NCBI GenBank assembly: GCA_030068075.1
Contig: CM057832.1
Span: forward strand, 76,321,002 to 76,385,001
Source of the DNA: Paguma larvata
Lineage: Eukaryota > Chordata > Mammalia > Carnivora > Viverridae
Direction of reading: 5' to 3'
Length of the DNA: 64,000 nucleotides
Positions 23,842-35,178 of this stretch are shown piece after piece. The notes below the pieces were generated by a model. The model was given only the letters and a program-made list of their open reading frames with translations. It was not told the DNA's origin and searched no databases. A program made the translations under genes and the position numbers. Positions within the stretch are counted from its first letter, which is position 1. Every line of letters begins with the position of its first letter.

Positions 23842-23874
23842 TTTTTTTTTTCTTTTTTTTTTTTTTTTTTTTTT
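23842..23874. repeat. T-rich tract (T10-C-T22)
   Basis: Thirty-three bases, one C interruption. On the reverse strand this is an A tract. An element with this tail would extend rightwards on the reverse strand, yet nothing recognisable follows. Confidence 0.9.
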
Positions 23875-24431
23875 GACTGAAGTACTAAAATAGGAATCCA
23901 AAATGGACTTTTTGGAAGTGAGGATCATCCAAGATGATGATACCCTCTAGGTAATCTCAGAATAGGTAATGGCAATTACATTACATAATAAATCTTCAGC
24001 GGGTTATATGGAGACTTTGCCCCTATTTCTATTATCCAATATCTTCTCCATATCATAGAGCCAGACAGGGTCCCAGATGACTCACTGAGTATCACTCAGG
24101 GCAACATTCTTAGTACTTACCATATAGTAGATACATACACTTTGCAGACCCCAGGCAGGCTTTTAGGTCTTTAAAAGATTATAGATGTTTTGTTTAATCT
24201 GGAAGCAAAATCAAATGGTTATGGTAGTGTTTCCATTTTCTTTGTATAAACATCACAAAGCTATTTAGATATAAAATCAATCTAAATAGGACAAGTTAAC
24301 CAAGCCAAAACTCGATACACCTCACAGACAACCAAATACCGTCTTCAGGGGCCAGAACTAAAATTAGGCACTTGAATTCTTGTATCTCATAATATGAACA
24401 GTTGGATAAAGAACTAAGAGGTCCTATTAAG
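23875..24431. other. Unassigned stretch
   Basis: No gene or named repeat recognised. Confidence 0.45.
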
Positions 24432-24443
24432 AAATTAAGTGCA

Positions 24444-24673
24444 GGGGCGCCTGGGTGGCTCAGTCGGTTAAGCGGCCGACTTCGGCTCAGGTCATGATCT
24501 CGCGGTCATGATCTTCGGCTCAGGTCATGATCTCGTGAGTTCGAGCCCCACGTCGGGCTCTGTGCTGATGGCTCAGAGCCTGGAGCCTGCTTCAGATTCT
24601 GCGTCTGCCCCTCTCTCTCTCTGCCCTTCCCCTGCTCACACTGTCTCTTGAAAATAAATAAATGTTTAAAAAA
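24444..24673 (+). mobile_element. CAN-SINE with 33-bp internal duplication
   Basis: A young-looking copy that best shows the family structure. Head GGGGCGCCTGGGTGGCTCAG is followed by A box, B box (GTTCGAGCCCCACGTCGGG), then GCCTGGAGCCTGCTTCAGAT, a CT-rich section and an AAATAAATAAATG(T)n-A9 tail. TSD AAATTAAGTGCA is at 24432-24443 and 24674-24685. The 22-bp segment starting TTCGGCTCAGGTCATGATCT occurs twice, at 24481-24502 and 24514-24535, so the spacing between A and B boxes is enlarged. Confidence 0.97.
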
Positions 24674-24685
24674 AAATTAAGTGCA

Positions 24686-25217
24686 TTATTTAAATGAAAC
24701 TACTACCAAACGTTCTTAGTCTGTAGAAACAAAGAAAAATCATAAAAAAGCTGTTCATCTATTTATATTTGTTTGGTGTACTGTATCAGTAAACTGTATC
24801 AGTGTCCATTAATTTTCATTCTGAAAATCAAAATCCAAAAGCATAAAAAAGTCACAAATAGTGAATTTCAAAAAGACTCTTGTTTTAGGGGACTAAAAAC
24901 TCTCATTCTCTAAAGTCAGTTTTGGAATCTCAAAGTCATTATAGCATAGTGATATTAGATATACTTATTTATAATGGCAAGTCTAAAATAATAAAAAAAT
25001 TATAGAGACATTTGGAAAACTACTGTGATTAACAGAAGTTATAGGAATGCTGTCAGTGAAATATTGTTTTCCTGTTATAGTCCCAGGCCCCGAGATTACA
25101 TATAAGTCTGATTTGCCTAAAATCATATAATAGGCATTATTGTAGATAGAAGAATAAATAGGCTATAATGCCAAACCTTAAATAAAACCTAAAAACATTA
25201 TTTCCTAACTCATAATT
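24686..25217. other. AT-rich DNA, nothing assigned
   Basis: A short CTGTATCAGTAAACTGTATCAG tandem (two 12-bp units) lies near 24780-24802. No gene signal. Confidence 0.45.
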
Positions 25218-25234
25218 AAAATGAAAAAAACTAG

Positions 25235-25427
25235 GGTGTCTCAGTCAGTTAAGCATTCAACTCTAGATTTCAGCTCAGGTCGTGATCTCACAGTTCGTGG
25301 GTTTGAGCCCCAAATCAGGCTCTGTGCCGGCAGTGCCGAGCCTGCTTGGGATTCTCTTCCTCTCTCTGTCCCTCCTCGCTCACTTTCTCTCCCTCTCAAA
25401 ATAAATAAATAAACTTAAAAAAAAAAT
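25235..25427 (+). mobile_element. 5'-truncated CAN-SINE
   Basis: Lacks the first bases of the head (starts GGTGTCTCAGTCAG) but has perfect flanking duplications AAAATGAAAAAAACTAG, ending at 25234 and starting again at 25428. Truncation with an exact TSD means it inserted in this shortened form. Confidence 0.93.
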
Positions 25428-25488
25428 AAAATGAAAAAAACTAGCTAAATGTTATATTCTTATGCAATTATTTGCCATTTTATTTTTT

Positions 25489-25724
25489 TATTTTATTTAT
25501 TTATTTTTTTTTTAACGTTTATTTATTTTTTTTGTGAGACAGAGAGACAGAGTGTGAGCAGGGGAAGGGCAGAGAGAGAGGCAGACACAGAATCTGAAGC
25601 AGGCTCTAGGCTCCGAGCCATCAGCACAGAGCCCGACGCGGGGCTCAAACTCACAGACCGTGAGATCATGAACTGAGCTGAAGTCGGCCGCTTAACCAAC
25701 TGAACTGAGCCACCTAGGCTCCCC
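25489..25724 (-). mobile_element. CAN-SINE, reverse strand
   Basis: Reverse copy with a T-rich left end and intact GCCCGACGCGGGGCTCAAAC block. A 6-bp ACTGAACTGA duplication lies in the head. Flanks GCCATTTTATTTT (near 25474) and GTCATTTTATTTT (near 25726) are the target duplication with one mismatch. It lies 60 bp from an oppositely oriented copy. Confidence 0.94.
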
Positions 25725-25734
25725 AGTCATTTTA

Positions 25735-26859
25735 TTTTAACTAGACTAAAACAAACAAACAAAAACCTTTTCTGTCTCTGAAGTATGTTGAGGATGACCA
25801 TTAAGCTAAAAATTTCATCCAGGAATTACAAATAATTACATTCTGCTAAAGCTGCATTTAGGTCCTTGTGTAGCAGAGAGAGTTACTGTTTGACTCCAGA
25901 ACGTGCCCTTTTCTTATTCTTGACCAACCGAAGAGGCATAAAGCGATTGAGACAGAAAAAATAAAAGGAAGAGAATTAACAGTATTCTGAATGATGATGT
26001 GAAGATCTGACTTCATTGTGAAAGCGGCAGCCTTCTAAATTATGGAGGCAACTAGAAATATATTTCTCTTCCTCCCGTGGGTTTAGAATGTACTGTCTCT
26101 GAGAGTAAATGTTTGTCATTTGGAAAATGTGTTTGGGTGTAAGATTTAGCAGTTACTTTGTACACTTGATAAATAAATAAGTGTGTCTGAAACTCATGCT
26201 GGTGGTAAAATTCCAAAAAGGAACTGACTTGGAGTGCCCACACCTATCCTAAACTGTTTCATTATGTCCCCAAACTGTCCCTAGAGTGCCGGAGGGTTAT
26301 GGGCCAAATATTCTAGCTTGAAGAAATGTACTATATTCTGACAGTGCGGAAGGCAAGCATGATTTTTTATTAAAGGAAGAACATTCCTTGAGAATAAAGG
26401 GTGAAGGTTCCCAAAAGGAAGATGGTAACAACAACATACAGCTCAGGGCGATGTAGAAAGAAAGGGAAGTTTTTGTTTGTTATTGTTGTCGTTTTTGTGC
26501 TTTTTTAAATGCATACCTGAATACAGAAGAATAAAGCTATAAAGTGTGATATGCCCATGAGTGGACATTTCTATAGGATTATGAAGATGCCTTTCTCTTA
26601 TGTTATTGAGAAAATCCTATTTAGCATGTAGTCTACAGCTTTCTTCTCTTTGTTGTGATTCTTTCATTTGTTAAAGTTTAGATTTTATTTAAACTCATAT
26701 TGGTTTAGGTAAAATATACAGGGAAGTATAGAAGAAAAATTGCACTAGACTGGTTAAACAGGCAAGGAAGACTATTTCAAGACTATTGGAGGAAGAGAGA
26801 AAAACTTACTATAAGAGGAGAAAGAAAGACTGAACTCAATTCCTTTGAAACAAAGGCAG
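25735..26859. other. Unassigned stretch
   Basis: About 1.1 kb with no recognised gene or repeat. Confidence 0.45.
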
Positions 26860-27390
26860 AAGAGTTTTGAAGCACAAGGGTGGACCCATGGAAAAATGAT
26901 GCAGGACATTAGCTGGGAGGTTGGGTCAATGTGATTAGGCCAAAGGTGTCTGCTAATTGGTGCTTATTGAAGTTAGACTCCTGCCCTCTCACAAAGACAG
27001 GCAGACAGGGACACCACCTTTCTTGATTGCATTTCAAAGGAATGGCTCTCAGATCCTTGAGGAAAACATTCTTGGGTTGTAAAAGATTTACATCTCAAAG
27101 GAGCAGAAAAAGAATTTACAATTGCAAGTTTTCTAAAATAAATGCTCCAAGAAAAAAGGGAGCTGGTACCTAGAGTCAGGAAGAAAGACTTCTAAAGTTT
27201 AGTCAAAGTGAAGGGAGCCTTAAGGTCATCATGGTCAGGAGTAAGGGAGACGTGACACACCTTGAAATAACTCTCCTTTTCCAAAGACATTGAATCCGGG
27301 AGTTGGCAGGCAGTAACTAGCAGCAAAGGGGACTTGTCATAGTGAGGCCAAAGCAGTGCGGAAGCACCAGAAGATTCTGAAGTAATATTT
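26860..27390. mobile_element. Possible ancient LTR fragment, family unknown
   Basis: Blocks such as 'acaggcagacagggacacca', 'gcatttcaaaggaatggct' and 'aacattcttgggttgtaaaa' look familiar from interspersed mammalian repeats of LTR type. I cannot name the family, orientation or ends. Confidence 0.3.
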
Positions 27391-27436
27391 CATGTGTATT
27401 GTCAAAGTATAAAATAAATTATCTTTTCTCTGAACA

Positions 27437-27755
27437 CAGTTGACCCTTAAACAACATAGGTTTGAACTTCACAGGTCCACTTATATGTGAATTTGTTTTT
27501 CAATAAATATAGTGCAGTACATGTACTTTCTCTTCCTTATGAGTTTCTTAATATTTCTTCTCTAGCTTACTTTGTTATAAGAATACAGTACATAATGCAT
27601 GTAACATACAAAATACATGTTATTCAATTGCGAGGATCTTGTTACGGCTCCTGATCAACAGTAGGCAATTAAAGTTAAGTTTCAGAGGAGTCTCTGTGGA
27701 TTTTCAACTGCATGGGGTCAGCACCTCTAACCCCACATTGGTCAAGGGTCAACTG
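27437..27755 (+). mobile_element. MER2 DNA transposon (Tigger-type)
   Basis: Terminal inverted repeats CAGTTGACCCTTAAACAA (from 27437) and 'tggtcaagggtcaactg' (ending 27755). The interior follows MER2: 'gtttgaacttcacaggtcca', 'ctctagcttactttgttata', 'gaatacagtacataatgca', 'gattttcaactgcatgggg'. It is nearly full length (about 319 of 345 bp), non-autonomous, and mobilised in the past by a pogo/Tigger transposase. The right flank TA fits the family's TA target; the left flank has mutated. Confidence 0.93.
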
Positions 27756-28062
27756 TATTTTGAAAAAAAAAAAAAATGACTCTTGGAAAGGGTATGGCAG
27801 ATGGCTGAAACAAGCTGTAACAAAACGTGCATTGTTTTCTGATTGTGGAAATGACAGTGGTGCACCACAGAAAGAGGAGTCTGCCCCCCAAAAGAGGAGT
27901 GTTTTATCATGTAATTATTTACAAATACAGGTGTATGGCAGTGATGAAAAGCAGACAGATTTTTTGTAGGTTTTATTATCATATGTAAATTACCTATAGA
28001 CATGTATCCTTTACTGCCTACATCAGAGACCAACTATGTATCAGTTCCTTACTGATAAATTA
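27756..28062. other. Unassigned stretch
   Basis: Starts with an A-rich run (27764-27777) after MER2. Overlapping frames on both strands without recognisable domains. Confidence 0.4.
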
Positions 28063-28074
28063 TACAGGCATTCA

Positions 28075-28310
28075 AGGGAGCCTGGGTGCTTCAGTAGGTT
28101 AAGCATCAGGCTTCAGCTCAGGTCATGATCTCACAGGTAGTGGGTTTAGAGCCCCACGTTGGGTTCTGTACTGACAGCTCAGAGCCTGGAGCCTGCTTCG
28201 GATTCTGTAGAGCCTACTTCGGATTCTGTGCCTCCCTCTCTCTGCACCTCCCCCTACTCACACTCTGTTTCTCTCTCTCAAAAATAAATAAACATTACAA
28301 AATAATAATA
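28075..28310 (+). mobile_element. CAN-SINE with 21-bp internal duplication
   Basis: TSD TACAGGCATTCA at 28063-28074 and again from 28312. The segment GAGCCTGCTTCGGATTCTGT occurs at 28189-28208 and, with one change, at 28210-28229. The tail contains AATAATAATAA. Confidence 0.95.
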
Positions 28311-28316
28311 ATACAG

Positions 28317-28610
28317 GCATTCACTCAAGAAATAGTTATTCAGAGTCTAATAGCTCTTGATCCTTGTGTTCATTACAGAGGATGAAAGCATGGCCATGAG
28401 AAACTCTGCTCTGTTAACTAATGGTATGAAGGAGATTACAGAGGAGTAACAGGGTGCTAACAGTACAGTATGCTAACTGCTGAGATGAGTGCTCTAGAAG
28501 TATATAAGAAGACAGAGGAGGCATCCTGAAAGAAATAATATTTATTTTCAGATACAAAAGACGAGTAGGAGGTAGGCAGTTAGAAGAGATGGCACACATT
28601 CTCCAAAAAC
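28317..28610 (-). mobile_element. Probable L2, reverse strand
   Basis: 'acagggtgctaacagtacag', 'gacagaggaggcatcctgaa' and 'aaagacgagtaggaggtag' resemble internal reverse-complement L2 text ('aggatgagtaggagttagcc'). Diverged. Confidence 0.5.
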
Positions 28611-28619
28611 CATACATAT

Positions 28620-29479
28620 CAAAAAAAGAAAGTAAATAAAACCACCTACAACCAATGTCTATAACATAAATAGGAGACAGGAAATATTACAAATGCTATT
28701 TACATGTAAGTGGGAGAACATGCACAAAGCACGACGAGCCAGATTTGAAGTCTATATCTGAGCAGAGAGACAGATAGGAGTGAACATCAGGATGCAACAC
28801 AGAAAAGAACGCCCTGCTCCCAGCATAGAAACTGAGCTGAGATCTAAGATCTAGGCAGTAGAGAGAAAGGACTTGAACATGTGCATAATCAGACATGGCC
28901 ATTTGGGACAGGCATCTTTTCTAAAAGAGAAACAAGTAACTTGTAAAGGGGTGGGAGCATATTCTTAAGAATATCCTGGTGACAAGAAAGAAGAAGTAAG
29001 ATCTGAAAATTAAGAATAATATAAAAGCAAAAGAACATCACAGGTTTCAATGACATAGTAATACCCCATTCTTCACCAAATAATTAAACTTCTTCTATCC
29101 AAGACACTATACACTCACTGCACACTGTGAAAGCATTGGGTGCCCTTGAGCTAAGTTCACCAGCAAAATTTACACCCCCTCCCACATCCGTTATTGCTGG
29201 TCAAGGAATATTTTAAGCCTTTTAAATGAGTAGAAAAATTAGAAAATGCTATTCATCCTCTTGTTATCTAAAGTCTTGTTATCTAAGACCCTTTCATAAA
29301 TCTATCTCAGGTCCACAGAGAGGATTCATGGATACAAGGCCCTGCATACCATTGCTCGTCTCACAAGATATTGTTTTAAGTATGTGCACTCCATCAATAA
29401 ATATGACAATATTTATAATATGGTGACAAAAATGATAGTTGATAGCTCATTAATAAAACTCTTAGAGTATTTTTTTAAA
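28620..29479. other. Unassigned stretch
   Basis: No gene recognised. A 13-bp direct repeat TCTTGTTATCTAA occurs twice near 29259-29288. Confidence 0.45.
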
Positions 29480-30689
29480 TGAAATCTCCAAGCCTGGTCA
29501 GTTTCACAGGAGAGTTCTACCAAAATTTTAAAGAATTAACACCAATTCTACACAACTCCTCCCAGAAGACAGGAGGAAGAAGACTCTCCTATTACTTTAA
29601 CAAAGGCGGTATTACTCTGGTTTCAAAATCAAAGCCAGTACAAAATTAGAACTACAGAGGCATATCTTCCAAGAATATAAATACAAAAATTCTTAGCAAA
29701 ACATTAGTGAATAGAATTGAAACATGTATGAATGAATTATACAACATAACCAAGAGTGATTTATTTGAGGCATGCAAGGATGGTTCAGTATTCCAAAATG
29801 GGTCATTGTTATTCACATCTTAACAGGCTTAAGAAGAAATATCACATATTTATATAAATTGATGCGGGAAAAACACTGGACAAAATTCAACATTGATGCA
29901 TGACAAAATCTCAGAGAAAATAGAAAGAAAAGGGAATTTCTCAACTTGATAAAGAGCAATGTAGAAAAACCCCGATAGCATTAAACTTAGTGATGGAAGA
30001 CTGAATACACCCTTCCTAAGATTAGAAACAAGGAAAAATGTCTGATCTCACCAACTTCTTAAATATAGTGCTGGAAGCCCTAGATGATGAAATGAGGCAA
30101 CAAAAGGAAATAAAAGATGTACAGATCTGAAAGGAATCATTGGAATAATTAAACTGTCCCCATTTGCAGATGGCATGATTGTCTACAAGGATAACAACCA
30201 TACTCCAAAAATTGAAAAATGTGTTCAACAAGGTTATATGATATAAATATATAAAAACAAATTGCATTTATATATGGTAGCAATGAACATATGGATACTA
30301 AAATTAAAAATATGATATTATTTACGATATTCAAAAAATGAAATAAATGTAAATTTAACGAAACACAGAGAGGACTTCTATGCTGAAACGTATACAACAC
30401 TGACGAAAAATCTAAAGAAAATCAAATAAATCAACAAGTGTCCTGCTCATGGCTTGGAAGAGTCAACATAGAAAACTTGTCAGTTCTTTCCAAAGTAATA
30501 CGGATTTAATATAATTCCTTTCAAACATCATGAAGATTTTTCTGTACATACAAACAGTACTATTCTAAAATTTATACAGAATTCGAAAGGAGCTGGAATG
30601 GCTACAACAGTTCTGAAAAGAAGAAAATGGAATAAATCAGTCTCCCCAATTTCAAGACTTTTTATATAACTACAATAATAAAGACTGTG

Positions 30690-30926
30690 GGGATGTCCGG
30701 GTGGCTCACTTGGTTAAGCATAAGACTCTTGTTTTCTGCTGAGGTCATGATCTCACAGTTCATAAGTTTGAGCCCCACATTGGGCTCCATGCTGACAGTG
30801 CAGAGCCTGCTTGGTATTCTCTCTCTCTCCTCTCTCTGTCCTTCCCCTGCTCATGCTGTATCTCTTTTTCTCAATTAAATAAACTTAATAATAACAACAA
30901 CAACAACAACAATAATAATAATAATA
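30690..30926 (+). mobile_element. CAN-SINE inserted in the old L1
   Basis: Forward copy whose A tail evolved into (AAC)n(AAT)n at 30890-30926. The target duplication AATAATAAAGACTGTG (30674-30689) recurs as AATAACAAAGACTGTG on the right. Confidence 0.94.
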
Positions 30927-30981
30927 ATAACAAAGACTGTGTGATATTGGCGAATGGACGGACAGACAGAAAAATGAGACA

Positions 30982-33048
30982 TGACAGACAAAAAAAATAA
31001 AGAAAAGGCATCCTAACTGGTAAGGAAGAAGTAAAACTCTCACTATTTGCAGATGACATGATGCTATACATAGAAAACCTGAGAGACTCCACAAAAAAAA
31101 AAAAAAAAAAAAAAAAAAACTAGAACTGATAAATGAATTCGGTAAAATTGCAGGATACAAAATCAATATGCAGAAATCTATTGCATTTCTATACACTAAT
31201 AATGAAGCAGCATAAAGATAAATTAAGAAAACAACCCCATTTATAATTGCACCAACAATAATAAGATACCTAGGAATAAACCTTACCAAAGAGGTGAAAG
31301 ACCTGTACTCTGAAAACTATAAAACGCTGGTGAAAGAAATTGAAGATGACACAAAGAAATGGGAAGACATTCCATGCTCACGGATTGGAAGAATAAATAT
31401 TGTTAAAATGTCTGTACTACCCAAAGCATTCCACAGATTTATGCAAACCCTATCAAAATACCAACAGCATTTCCAACAGAACTAGAACAAACAATCCTAA
31501 AATTTATATGGAACCTCAGAAGACCCCATATGGCCAAAGCCATTCTGAAAATGAAATGTGAAACTGGAGGTGTTACAATTCCAGACTTCAAGTTATATTT
31601 TAAAGCTGTGGTAATCAAAACAATATGGTACTGGCACAAAAACAGACATATAAATCAATGGAACAGAATAGAAAACCCAGAAATAAACCTACAATTATGT
31701 GGTCAATTAATCTTCAACAAAGCAGAAAAGACAATCCAGTAGGAAAGACAGACTCTTCGACAAATGCTATTGGGAAAACTGATCAGCTACATGCAAAAGA
31801 ATGAAACTAGACCACTTTCTTATACCATAAGTGAAAATAAACTTAAAGTGGTAAAGACTTAAAATGTGAGACCTGAAACCATAAAAATCCTAAAAGAGAG
31901 CACAAACAGTAATGTCTTTGACATCAGCTGTAGCAACATTTTTCTAGGTATGTCTCCTGAGGCAAGGGAAATAAATGCAAAAGAAACTATTGGGACTACA
32001 TCAAAATAAAGAGTTTCTGCACAGCGAAGGAAACAATCAACAAAATTAAAAGGCAACCTACTGAATGGCAGAAGGCATTTGCAAATAACATATCCAATAA
32101 AGGGTTAGTATCCAAAATACCCAAAAACTTAAACAACTCAACACCCAAAAAACAAATAATCCAATTGAAAAATGGACAGAAGACATGAACATTTTTCCAA
32201 ATAAAACATCCAGATGATCAACAGACACATGAAAATATGCTCAATATCACTCATCATCAGAGAAATGTATATCAAAACTACAAGAGATATCACCTCACAC
32301 CTGTCAGAATGGCTAAAATCAATTAACACAAGAAACAACAAGTATTGACTTGTATGACAAGTATGGAGAAAAAGGAACACTCATCCTCTGTTGGTGGGAA
32401 TGCAAACGGGTGTAGCCACCGTGGAAAACAGTATGGAGGTTCTTAAAAAAGTTAAAAATAGAATTACTGTACAATACAGCAATCACTCTATCCTGGGTAT
32501 TTACCCAAAAATACAAAAACACTAATTTAAAGGGATATATCCACCCCTATGATTATAGCAGCATTGTTTATAATAGCCAAAATATGGAAGCAGCCCAAGT
32601 GTCTACTGATAGATAAATGGATAAAGAAGAGGTGGTATATATATACAATGGAATATTATTGAGCCATAAAAGAGAATGAAATCTTACCATTTGCAACAAC
32701 ATGGATGGAGCTAGAGAGTATAATGCTAAGCAAAATAAGTCAGTCAAGAAAGACAAATACCATCTGATTTCACTTGTATGTGAAATTTAGGAAACAAAAC
32801 AATCAAAGGAAAGAGAGAGAGAGAGAAACCAAGAAATAGACTCTTAACTGTAGAGAACAAACTGATGGTTAACAGAGGGGAGGTGGGTGGAGAAATAATT
32901 TAAATAGATGATGGGATTAGGGCACGAACTCATCATGATGAGCACTGGGGGATGTATAGCAGTGTTGAATCACTACATTGTACACCTGAAACTAATATAA
33001 CACTATATGTTAACTATAATGGAATTAAAATTTTAAAAAGATAGAAAA
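30982..33048 (+). mobile_element. Younger, 5'-truncated LINE-1 inserted in the old L1
   Basis: Exact 14-bp duplication AGAAAAATGAGACA at 30968-30981 and 33049-33062. The insert begins inside the RT domain. FADDM, the catalytic Asp-Asp motif, is encoded at about 31048-31062, and ORF2 C-terminal sequence follows in broken frames (31294-31485, 31530-31742). It ends in a carnivore-type L1 3' UTR ('acattgtacacctgaaacta') and a short A-rich tail. About 2.07 kb of the usual 6 kb remain. Stops and indels make it inactive, but it is visibly less diverged than its host L1. Confidence 0.95.
31093..31119. repeat. A27 run inside L1 ORF2
   Basis: An uninterrupted A27 lies where the L1 frame normally has only a short run of A between the codons for a Ser-Thr and a Leu. 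It is a secondary expansion and causes a frame shift. Confidence 0.9.
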
Positions 33049-33310
33049 AGAAAAATGAGACAGAACAGAAAATCATAAATGAATCCACACAAATATGCTC
33101 AATTGATTTTTTGGAAAATGTGCACAAATTGTCCTGGAGTAATTAGACATCCATTGTCCAAAAATAAATAAAAATTAAAAGTGAACTTTGACCAAAGTCT
33201 CAAATCTTATATAAAAATTAACTTATAAGGAATGGATCATAGACTTAAATATAAAATGCAAATAATAATACCTTAAAATACGAGTAATGTTTAATTATAT
33301 CTTGATAAAA

Positions 33311-33616
33311 ATGATTATTCCTAAATCGTCATTTTGTAATGTTTTGGTTTTTCCCCCATATAAAAATATATATTAAAAAATATAATTGAAACTAGGGGTT
33401 TTACTTGCAAGTAGATTTCAATTATATTTGGTTTGTGCATAATGGTAGACCACAATGGAGAATGGATTGCATTCCCTCGTCATGCAAATCAAGATCTAGT
33501 TACATAATTGAACACACAAAAATTTTCAAACAGAAATCATCTATGCTTTGAATAATATTTCAGTCAAGGAACAAATACATTTCCTGTTGATCTCAAGTTT
33601 ACTGACTCACTGGTTT
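33311..33616. other. AT-rich DNA, nothing assigned
   Basis: The L1 match fades by about 33310. No other element recognised. Confidence 0.4.
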
Positions 33617-33701
33617 GTTTGTTTTAGAAACAGACAAAATGTACTAATTCCTCAAAAAGTTGTTTGTTTTAGGAACAAAATGGACTAATTACTCAAAAAG
33701 T
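33617..33701. repeat. Imperfect 41-44 bp tandem duplication
   Basis: Unit 1 (33617-33660) and unit 2 (33661-33701) both run from TGTTTGTTTTAG to CTCAAAAAGT, with a 3-4 bp indel and a few substitutions between. Confidence 0.85.
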
Positions 33702-34529
33702 ACAAACTACCAAAATTCACCCAAGATGAAATAGATAATTTGAATAGCCCTATTACTATTAAGGAAATTGAATTCATAAATTAGGCTTCTCAGAAGAACT
33801 CCTTACTTACTTAACCCATCTTTACTTCTTTAATATTTTCTTCCAGCTGTGAACCACCAAGTTCACATGCTTCATAACACATATCATAATTTGTAATCAT
33901 GCCTTTTTTTTTAAGTATTAAAGTCTCCCTTCCATAGAAGTGCAAACACCATAAGAACAGGGACAAGAAGCTATTTTTAAAATTCAAAACCATATAATCA
34001 GCATCTAAAACCATGTAAGTCATAGGGCATATGAGACACAGTGAAGAAGTCAGAATTTATAATGCATATTTTTTACTTTTCCTACCGCAGTCTTGGAACC
34101 TGCAAATTATCCATCAAGACATCTCCTTTTTATTATTTATGCTTTATCTGTCATTTGATGAACTGAGTATTGTCCATCCTCCCTCATTTCATTTCACTGT
34201 GAGGAGGCCGGGGAGAAGGAATAAAGGAGTCAGCCCTAAAGATTAAGTGTTGATGGTGTGCCAGAGCCCACTCCCGCCGGTTTGCAAGAGGGGTCTGCTC
34301 CTCCCTCTGGGGCATCACATGAGTCCTTTCTACTGGTGGGAGGATTTATACCTCAGAAATGAATAAACTCCACAACTCAGGACTTCTTTCCCTCCTGAAA
34401 AACCAGCTGGCAAAACTTTACCAGAACACCACTGAAACTTTTGGCCCATTGCTAAGAAATTAAATAAAATTGTTACATAAAATAGATCTGAAGTGGAAAA
34501 AGGAATGGATTGGAGAAGAGTAGAGGAAA
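33702..34529. other. Unassigned stretch
   Basis: Bases 34190-34440 are less AT-rich and contain AATAAAC near 34364 after 'gggaggatttatacctcag'. This could be an LTR fragment but is not identifiable. No gene seen. Confidence 0.4.
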
Positions 34530-34581
34530 ACAGTTATTGAGTACCTCCAATTTAAACCATCCAATCATTCTGAAAAATAGG

Positions 34582-34623
<42 letters not shown>

Positions 34624-34690
34624 CCCTAAATAGAGATCAGGAATCTAAACCTATAACATGGGAGATTATGGGTTTAAGATTTAAAGTCAG
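34530..34690 (-). mobile_element. MIR, reverse strand, with internal (TTA)13
   Basis: 'cagttattgagtacctcca' opens a reverse-strand MIR. The usual 'attattattatcccc' core has expanded to about 13 ATT units at 34583-34622, and the end is diverged. Confidence 0.6.
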
Positions 34691-34700
34691 GATCTTCTCA

Positions 34701-34927
34701 GGGAGCCTGGGTGGCTCAGTTGGTTAAGCGTCTGACTTCAGCTCAAGTCATGGTCTCATGGTTTGTGAGTTTGAGCCCTGCGTTGGGCTCTGTGCTGACA
34801 GCTCAGAGCCTGCTTTGGATTCTGTGTCTCCCTCTGTCTTTCTACCCCTTCCCTGCTCACACTCTGTCTGTCTCTCTCTCTCTCTCTCTAAAATAAATAA
34901 ACATTAAAAAATGTTTTTTAATTAAGT
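34701..34927 (+). mobile_element. CAN-SINE, forward strand
   Basis: Complete copy beginning GGGAGCCTGGGTGGCTCAG. Weak target duplication AGGATCTTCTC / AGGTCTTTCTC. The CT section ends in (TC)n. Confidence 0.93.
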
Positions 34928-35178
34928 TAGGTCTTTCTCTCTCCCATGCCTTTGATCTTGCCATATATTATGCTTCCTGAAGAATAACTCTTTGCTACTT
35001 GTAAGTACTTAAGGGATACAGGTCTCTGGATTTATTTGTTTTAAATCAGATTCAGAAATGTTAAGGGAATCTCTTTAATATTGACAATTTTACACCATGG
35101 GTGTATGGTTTTTGTTTGTTATTCATTATAACTGAAAGAAAACAAATCTCTAAATCTAATTTAGAATTTTCTTTTTTT

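Larger units (their letters stand above)
29480..33310 (+). mobile_element. Old LINE-1 (ORF2), forward strand, host of two later insertions
   Basis: From 29490 it follows forward ORF2: 'cacaggagagttctaccaaa', 'ggatggttcagtattccaaa', 'ccatttgcagatggcatgat' (RT FADD region decayed to FADGM) and 'gagctggaatggctacaac'. It is cut at 30689 by a SINE and at 30981 by a younger L1. It resumes at about 33063 with 'tccacacaaatatgctcaa' and 'ggatcatagacttaaatata'. The old element itself is thoroughly frameshifted. Confidence 0.9.

Noticed and set aside
24444..24560. tRNA-Lys-like sequences with A and B boxes
   Set aside because: They are SINE heads, not tRNA genes: the cloverleaf is degenerate and each is joined to a CT-rich body and A tail between target duplications.
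31294..31742. Two neighbouring forward frames resembling a gene
   Set aside because: They encode pieces of the L1 ORF2 C-terminal region, broken by frameshifts within a 5'-truncated element.
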